From Porticoccus sp963925605 (lineage in GTDB: Bacteria > Pseudomonadota > Gammaproteobacteria > Pseudomonadales > Porticoccaceae): a DNA stretch of 17,767 bases. Location of the stretch: the NCBI GenBank assembly GCA_963925605.1, contig CAWURY010000028.1, positions 1-17,767 of the forward strand, in the 5' to 3' direction. The notes beneath the pieces were generated by a model that made no database searches, was not told where the DNA came from, and saw only the letters and a list, made by a program, of their open reading frames with translations. The stretch's first letter is position 1. Each line of letters opens with the position of its first letter. The position numbers were made by a program, and so were the translations under genes. Positions 13,445 through 17,767 of this stretch are shown in pieces.

Positions 13445-14080
13445 ATGTCGATTGAAGGTACTCGTCGAGAATATCAATACGATTCTTTGACCAAGGAATC
13501 TTTGAAAGGGTGTCCTATAGATCAATTCTCTTATTGGATGGATCAGGCGTTAGATTCACAACTATCTGACCCTACTGCAATGTCGCTGGCAACGGTCGAT
13601 CCTACTGGAAAATCATGGCAGCGCACGGTTCTGCTGAAAGGTTTCGACAAACAAGGCTTTATATTTTATACAAACTTTGAGAGCCGTAAAGCTCTTGAGA
13701 TGGATGGTAATCCAAATGTCAGCCTTCTATTTCCTTGGTTTGCTCTTGACCGTCAAGTCATTGTGGGCGGAAAAGTAGAAAAAATATCTGAAAATGAGTC
13801 ACTTGTTTATTTTAGAAAGCGCCCTAGAGCTAGCCAGCTAGGAGCATGGGCCTCAAAGCAAAGTAGTAAATTATTTTCTCGGAAGGCTCTCGAGGACGAA
13901 TATAGCTGCATAGAAAAGAAGTATACCGACATGGAGGTACCCTTCCCTGATTTTTGGGGCGGCTATAGAGTAGTTCCTGCTGAAATTGAATTTTGGCAAG
14001 GAGGTGAATTGCGCCTTCACGACCGATTCCAGTACTTACTGAGCGATAAGGGATGGATAATTTCTCGGCTCTCTCCCTAA
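13445..14080 (+). CDS. pdxH: Pyridoxamine/pyridoxine 5'-phosphate oxidase
   Basis: FMN enzyme that makes pyridoxal 5'-phosphate from the pyridoxine or pyridoxamine phosphate, the last step of the DXP-dependent vitamin B6 pathway. The 211 residues match the family length. FMN-contact stretches are RTVLLKGFD (60-68), FYTNFESRK (74-82) and RPRASQLGAWASKQS (126-140). The C-terminal signature is WGGYRVVPAEIEFWQGGELR followed by LHDR, and the protein ends in SRLSP. ATG 13445 has GGAG seven bases upstream. It follows serA by 57 bp, and its neighbour SerC both needs PLP and can serve the B6 pathway. It converges on rho with a 32-bp gap in which I see no hairpin. Confidence 0.96.
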   Translation: MSIEGTRREYQYDSLTKESLKGCPIDQFSYWMDQALDSQLSDPTAMSLATVDPTGKSWQRTVLLKGFDKQGFIFYTNFESRKALEMDGNPNVSLLFPWFALDRQVIVGGKVEKISENESLVYFRKRPRASQLGAWASKQSSKLFSRKALEDEYSCIEKKYTDMEVPFPDFWGGYRVVPAEIEFWQGGELRLHDRFQYLLSDKGWIISRLSP

Positions 14081-14112
14081 AATTTCAAACTAAAATAACG
14101 GACCTAAAATTC

Positions 14113-15372
14113 CTATTTTCGCTTCATGGAAAGGAAGAACTTATCATTGGTCTCAGAGCCTTTTAACTTGTCGATCAGAAACTCGATAGCATCTGAATCT
14201 TCCATGCTATGCAATAATTTTCGAAGAATCCAAACTTTTTGTAGGTCGTCTTCAATCATGAGCAAGTCCTCACGACGTGTGCCGGATCTGCGAATATTTA
14301 TTGCAGGATAGACTCGTTTTTCAGATACTTTTCGGTCAAGATGGAGCTCAAGGTTGCCTGTTCCCTTAAACTCTTCGTAGATCACCTCATCCATCTTTGA
14401 CCCAGTTTCGACTAACGCAGTAGCTATGATCGTCAAACTCCCGCCTTGTTCGATATTTCTTGCTGCGCCAAAAAATCGTTTTGGACGCTCTAGGGCATGA
14501 GCATCAACACCGCCGGTTAGAACTTTTCCAGAAGAAGGCTGGACGGTATTATATGCTCTAGCAAGACGTGTAATAGAATCAAGTAGGATTACAACGTCTT
14601 TCTTGTGCTCTACTAGTCTTTTTGCTTTTTCTATTACCATCTCAGCTACTTGGACATGGCGAGAAGGTGGCTCATCAAAGGTTGAAGCAACCACTTCTCC
14701 TCGAACCGTCCGTTGCATTTCTGTAACTTCTTCCGGCCTTTCATCGATAAGCAACACAATGATATGACATTCTGGATTATTACGAATAATGGCCTGTGCT
14801 GTGTGCTGCATCATTATGGTTTTGCCTACTTTAGGCGGCGCTACAATAAGCCCTCGTTGACCCTTGCCAATCGGTGAGACCAGATCAATAATACGACCAG
14901 TAAGATCTTCTGTAGACCCATTGCCTGATTCTAGGACCAAACGCTCATCCGGAAATAAGGGGGTGAGATTTTCAAATAAAATCTTATTCCGTGCATCTTC
15001 AGGCTTATCAAAATTAATTTCATCTAGTTTAAGCATGGCGAAATATCGTTCGCCTTCTTTGGGAGGCCTGATCTTTCCAGCAATGGAGTCACCGGTCCTT
15101 AGATTAAATCGACGAATCTGGCTTGGCGACACGTAAATATCGTCCGGCCCTGCTAGGTATGAAGCATCTGATGACCTTAAGAAGCCGAATCCATCAGGTA
15201 GGATTTCTAGGACACCTTCGCCATAAATGTCTTCGCCGCTTTTTGCATGGCGCTTGAGGATACTAAAAATCACATCCTGCTTTCTTGAGCGAGCTAGGTT
15301 ATCAAGTCCATTTTCTGAAGCAATTCTTATGAGCTCATCAATGGGTTTGGTTTTAAGTTCTGTTAGATTCAT
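14113..15372 (-). CDS. rho: Transcription termination factor Rho
   Basis: Hexameric RNA-dependent ATPase that ends transcription at Rho-dependent sites. The 419 residues are collinear with E. coli Rho and keep the same numbering at key residues. The primary RNA site has F62/F64 (GFGFLR) and Y80. Walker A is APPKVGKT (178-185) with K184, Walker B is ILLDSITRLA with D265, the Q-loop is about 278-290 (SSGKVLTGGVDA), and the arginine finger and coupling residues are R353 and R366 (RRSGTRRED). The N-terminus, MNLTELKTKPIDELI, is the conserved start. No Shine-Dalgarno is seen before ATG 15372 (CCCTTTATTT precedes it). It lies downstream of trxA, as in E. coli and Pseudomonas. Confidence 0.97.
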   Translation of the reverse strand: MNLTELKTKPIDELIRIASENGLDNLARSRKQDVIFSILKRHAKSGEDIYGEGVLEILPDGFGFLRSSDASYLAGPDDIYVSPSQIRRFNLRTGDSIAGKIRPPKEGERYFAMLKLDEINFDKPEDARNKILFENLTPLFPDERLVLESGNGSTEDLTGRIIDLVSPIGKGQRGLIVAPPKVGKTIMMQHTAQAIIRNNPECHIIVLLIDERPEEVTEMQRTVRGEVVASTFDEPPSRHVQVAEMVIEKAKRLVEHKKDVVILLDSITRLARAYNTVQPSSGKVLTGGVDAHALERPKRFFGAARNIEQGGSLTIIATALVETGSKMDEVIYEEFKGTGNLELHLDRKVSEKRVYPAINIRRSGTRREDLLMIEDDLQKVWILRKLLHSMEDSDAIEFLIDKLKGSETNDKFFLSMKRK

Positions 15373-15501
15373 AAATAAAGGGATACAAGGTTATTGAAAT
15401 TTGAATAGTATATTGGTCAGAAGCAACTGCTCTGCCGACGAAAGTAAGGTTAGTTGAAATATAGCGATTGTCTCAATCTTGGGGTTCTTGCACTGCAGCA
15501 A
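15373..15501 (-). promoter_or_regulatory. rho mRNA leader with C-rich, G-poor segment
   Basis: If transcription starts near 15501, rho has an untranslated leader of about 129 nt. It begins with two hairpins, CTTGC-TGCAGT-GCAAG and GATTG-AGA-CAATC. The last 54 nt before the start codon contain 12 C and only 3 G in an unstructured, pyrimidine-dotted run, the composition favoured by Rho utilisation sites. Autogenous control of rho through its leader is established in E. coli; a similar role here is inferred. Confidence 0.4.
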
Positions 15502-15507
15502 GTCAGA

Positions 15508-15536
15508 AGTATAGGCTTGATAATATTAAATCGCAA
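15508..15536 (-). promoter_or_regulatory. Candidate sigma-70 promoter of rho
   Basis: On the minus strand, TTGCGA (15536-15531), a 17-bp spacer and TATACT (15513-15508) form one of the best promoter matches in the window. It lies in the 204-bp trxA-rho gap. It would let rho be transcribed apart from trxA. No terminator is visible between trxA and this site, so read-through is also likely. Confidence 0.6.
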
Positions 15537-15576
15537 TACATTAACGTAGGATAAAATTTGTTGTTCGCACAATTAA

Positions 15577-15900
15577 TTATAAGTTGCCTTCGATGAATTC
15601 AACTAACTGAGCCCTCGATAGTGCGCCTACTTTTGTTGCTTCTACATTTCCATCTTTAAACATTAGTAATGTTGGGATACCGCGAACATTAAATTTGCTT
15701 GGCGTAATAGAATTATCATCTACATCCATTTTGCAGATTTTGATTCGGCCAGCATACTCAGTAGCTAATTCGTCTAGCATTGGTGCAATCATTTTACATG
15801 GTCCGCACCAGGCAGCCCAAAAGTCTAACAATACAGGCAACTCAGCGTTTAAAACGTCATCTTCAAAGCTGGTATCAGTAACGTGAACGATATCGTCCAT
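15577..15900 (-). CDS. trxA: Thioredoxin 1
   Basis: Cytoplasmic dithiol reductant for ribonucleotide reductase and many other proteins. From ATG 15900 it has 107 residues with the active site W31-C32-G-P-C35-K (FWAAWCGPCK) and the cis-proline P76 (RGIPTLLMF), the same numbers as in E. coli thioredoxin. An upstream TTG at 15909 is in frame, but GGAG lies only two bases before it, against ten bases before the ATG, so the ATG is preferred. It lies upstream of rho on the same strand. In relatives ppx starts on the opposite side of this promoter region; here only a remnant of ppx is left. Confidence 0.96.
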   Translation of the reverse strand: MDDIVHVTDTSFEDDVLNAELPVLLDFWAAWCGPCKMIAPMLDELATEYAGRIKICKMDVDDNSITPSKFNVRGIPTLLMFKDGNVEATKVGALSRAQLVEFIEGNL

Positions 15901-15974
15901 ATTTAGCAATCTCCATATAGTGTGTGTAGATTAAATTTCAAAAGATACATACATACAAAGGTAATAACACATTA

Positions 15975-16004
15975 ATGATAACACTCGCCTTGGGTAGCAA
16001 ACAA
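15975..16004 (-). promoter_or_regulatory. Candidate sigma-70 promoter of trxA
   Basis: On the minus strand, TTGTTT (16004-15999), an 18-bp spacer and TATCAT (15980-15975) lie about 75 bp upstream of the trxA ATG. The -10 matches at five of six positions and the -35 at three. A second TTGAAA/TATATG pair nearer the gene would overlap the Shine-Dalgarno and is unlikely to be used. Confidence 0.4.
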
Positions 16005-16026
16005 ACATCAATTGCCTGTTTTTATG

Positions 16027-16045
16027 GTTGTTTGGCACAAACAAC
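16027..16045. repeat. Perfect inverted repeat upstream of trxA
   Basis: GTTGTTTG (16027-16034), spacer GCA and CAAACAAC (16038-16045) form a perfect 8-bp palindrome arm pair. Neither strand has a T-tract after it, so it is not a standard terminator. It lies behind the possible trxA -35 and just before the ppx remnant, so it may be an operator or a relic of the lost ppx 5' region. Confidence 0.6.
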
Positions 16046-16103
16046 AAGATTGCAAAAAATAATTATGCAACATGAGTTGATTTTAGATAAAAAATAAGTA
16101 GGA

Positions 16104-16827
16104 GTTAACTTTAGCCGCAGCAAGGATGTCGTTTCTTGATTCCGCCTGGTTTCACTATTCTTTATGGAATATCTGACTCTCTTGATATAAAGCATATGAG
16201 CACTTCTGCTGGAGCCTTAAGAGAGGTTAGCTATGATTTGCTGGACCGTTTAGCACATTAGAGGGTGCTCAATATCAGCCATGATGCTGAGAAGTGAAGT
16301 TGGCCAATAAAATGCTGAGCAAGTCAAAGAAATAGTCATATTGTTATTTGATTTCTGTTTTGGTGACTGGGGCCTTAATTCATCTGATAGGGATTTTTTG
16401 GGCGGGGCCACACGTTTGCATGAGACAGGGTTAAGTGTTGTGCATACTCAATATAATAAACATGACCAGTACTTGGTCGAGCATTCTGACTTGCAAGGCT
16501 TTAATAGATCTGAACAGAAGTTCTTAGGATTGTTAGTTCGTGGCCACAGACAAAAATTCCCTATGGGGGAGTTTAAGAATTTTAGTAGTATGCACTCACT
16601 TCGACTAAAAGACTCTAATGGTATTAATTAAGTTAGCTGTGTTATTTAAACACATACTTCCAGCCGAAGGCGATCTGCCCTTTATGCCATTAGCAGAAAA
16701 ATAAGGAACAGCCTTGCGTTTTTCTCAAGGCTGGTTGGCTGAAAATTCTTTAATGGCAACAGTACTGCAGATCGAACAACAATATTTAATAAATGCAGAT
16801 TTTATGCTTACCCTTGTGGAAACCTAG
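16104..16827 (+). pseudogene. ppx: Decayed exopolyphosphatase gene (ppx), N-terminus lost
   Basis: Pieces of the C-terminal half of Ppx/GppA can be read in order across three frames. From 16139 come IPPGFTILYG and SAGALREVSYDLLDRLAH, stopping at TAG 16259. From about 16341 come LFDFCFGDWGL and RLHETGLSVVHTQYNKHDQY, then LVEHSDLQGF and LGLLVRGHRQKFPM. From 16618 come LIKLAVLF and RFSQGWLAENSL, with TAA at 16702 and the final TAG at 16825. The histidine-rich HD-type part (RLHETGL..HTQYNKH) is clear. The N-terminal actin-like ATPase/phosphatase domain (about the first 280-290 residues) is absent upstream, where only the trxA promoter region is found. At least two stops, two or three frameshifts and the missing half mean it is not functional. 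ppx divergent from trxA-rho is an order found in relatives. Confidence 0.88.
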
Positions 16828-16842
16828 TCGGGCACTAAAGTT

Positions 16843-17767
16843 TTATTTTTCAAAGAATGCCTCAAGTGTAGAATTTAAAAACATATGACCTTTTTTGGTG
16901 GGACAAATTTTTTCGCGTGAATTTTTTATTAGTTTTTGTTCTTTTAGTTTTCTTAAAACAGGTTCTATTTGATTGACAGATAGCCCTGTTCGGTCTTCAT
17001 AAGTGCGGATATCAACGCCTTGACTAAGGCGCAGTGCATTCATCATAAACTCTAAAGACATTTCTTTTATATCAATATCTTTGGAGGCAGATACATAGGA
17101 CCCTTCTCTGCGTAAATAATCTTCTGGCGACCTAGTTTTCTGTATTCGTATAACCCTATTCTCTTTTGGTAAAGAAATTTTTCCATGTGCGCCAGCGCCA
17201 ATTGCGAGGTAGTCACCGAACTCCCAGTAGTTCATATTATGTACAGATTTTCTATTGTTCTTGCAATAGGCAGATACTTCATATTGCTCGTAACCAGCAT
17301 CTAATAAAAGTTGCCCCCCTTTATTTTGGATAGACTCAAGAATGATATCTGTTGGTAATATAGGAGGCTTGTTGAAGAACACAGTGTTGGGCTCAATGGT
17401 AAGTTGGTACCAAGAAATATGAGTGGGATCCAACTTAATGGCACAAATTAAATCATTAAGCGCCTCAGCTGTATTCTGGCCTGACAATCCATGCATTAGA
17501 TCGAGATTTATGTTGTCAAAACCAGCAATTCTTGCATTTTTAACAGCCTCGATAGCTTGCTCAGAGGAATGAATGCGCCCAAGGGATTTTAGCTGGTTAT
17601 CATTAAAACTTTGTATTCCAATGGACAAACGATTAACTCCTTGGTTCCTATAGGCAGAAAATTTCTCTTGCTCAAATGTCCCTGGATTGGCCTCTAAGGT
17701 AATTTCTATCTCCGCATGAAAACCAATACGAAGCTTGGCTGCTTGAATAATTTTTCCAATAGTGTCG
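16843..17767 (-). CDS. hemW: Heme chaperone HemW, radical SAM family (partial, 5' end beyond window)
   Basis: Relative of oxygen-independent coproporphyrinogen III oxidase that binds heme and is thought to insert it into respiratory proteins. The frame is open from the window edge (first full codon at 17766) to TAA at 16843-16845, giving 307 codons. Family motifs read in order are EITLEANPGTFE, RLSIGIQSFND, NINLDLMHGLSGQ, HISWYQLTIEPNT, QYEVSAYCK and NYWEFGDYLAIGAGAHGK, followed by a C-terminal winged-helix-like part. The radical SAM cluster motif CxxxCxxC and the start lie beyond the window. A TTG at 17628 falls inside the conserved RLSIGIQSF and is not the start. It fits with the heme and cytochrome genes elsewhere in the window but is not in their operon. 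Confidence 0.93.
   Translation of the reverse strand, partial: DTIGKIIQAAKLRIGFHAEIEITLEANPGTFEQEKFSAYRNQGVNRLSIGIQSFNDNQLKSLGRIHSSEQAIEAVKNARIAGFDNINLDLMHGLSGQNTAEALNDLICAIKLDPTHISWYQLTIEPNTVFFNKPPILPTDIILESIQNKGGQLLLDAGYEQYEVSAYCKNNRKSVHNMNYWEFGDYLAIGAGAHGKISLPKENRVIRIQKTRSPEDYLRREGSYVSASKDIDIKEMSLEFMMNALRLSQGVDIRTYEDRTGLSVNQIEPVLRKLKEQKLIKNSREKICPTKKGHMFLNSTLEAFFEK

Noticed and set aside
15505..15543. A 12-codon upstream open frame on the minus strand in the trxA-rho gap, as a rho leader peptide
   Set aside because: It has no Shine-Dalgarno, resembles no known leader peptide and overlaps the predicted rho promoter, so it would lie mostly upstream of the transcript start.
16341..16631. A 96-codon plus-strand open frame that could be called a small hypothetical gene
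   Set aside because: Its translation is the internal C-terminal part of exopolyphosphatase (RLHETGLSVVHTQYNKH, LLVRGHRQKFP), and the matching flanks lie in other frames, so it is a pseudogene fragment. The start would be TTG without a ribosome-binding site.

Overview
The window looks like chromosomal DNA of a gammaproteobacterium of moderate GC (roughly 40-45% by eye). It encodes aerobic respiration with an aa3-type (heme A, copper) oxidase. The gene order resembles Pseudomonas and its relatives: end of a cox cluster (ctaA, ctaB, sco), znuB-znuC-zur divergent from znuA, polA next to engB, a diheme cytochrome c4 gene coupled to dsbA, and trxA-rho. No phage, transposon, CRISPR, tRNA or rRNA was seen. 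This is a core-genome region and almost every gene can be recognised.

Layout. 1-2845 (+): tail of a small cox-cluster protein, then heme A synthase, heme O synthase and a Sco copper chaperone, which together build the oxidase cofactors. 2857-4893 (-): znuB, znuC and zur, overlapping one another, facing znuA (5074-6000, +) across a 180-bp AT-rich promoter region with two Zur-box-like palindromes. polA follows znuA after only 31 bp. 8759-8937: a polA-engB gap holding a probable small RNA of the Spot 42/ErsA type, with a sigma-E-like promoter and a strong terminator. 8938-9543 (-): engB. 9669-10972 (+): cytochrome c4 and dsbA, overlapping by 4 bp. 11069-14080 (+): serC (the alternative family), an ACT-domain serA and pdxH, linking serine and pyridoxal-phosphate synthesis. 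14113-15900 (-): trxA and rho, with a separate rho promoter and a C-rich rho leader. 16104-16827 (+): a decayed exopolyphosphatase (ppx) pseudogene in the place where ppx normally faces trxA. 16843-17767 (-): hemW, cut by the window end.

Most notable observations: (1) the candidate sRNA between polA and engB, whose terminator stem resembles that of Spot 42 and whose upstream GGAACTT element suggests envelope-stress control; (2) the ppx remnant, which has lost its N-terminal half and is broken across three frames; (3) paired Zur boxes, with possible zinc-linked read-through into polA; (4) the non-E. coli-type serC/serA pair next to pdxH; (5) a rho leader with its own promoter, no Shine-Dalgarno and a C-rich, G-poor stretch suited to autoregulation. 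I did not find a wholly new multi-gene system here. The sRNA locus is the best candidate for something undescribed in this organism.
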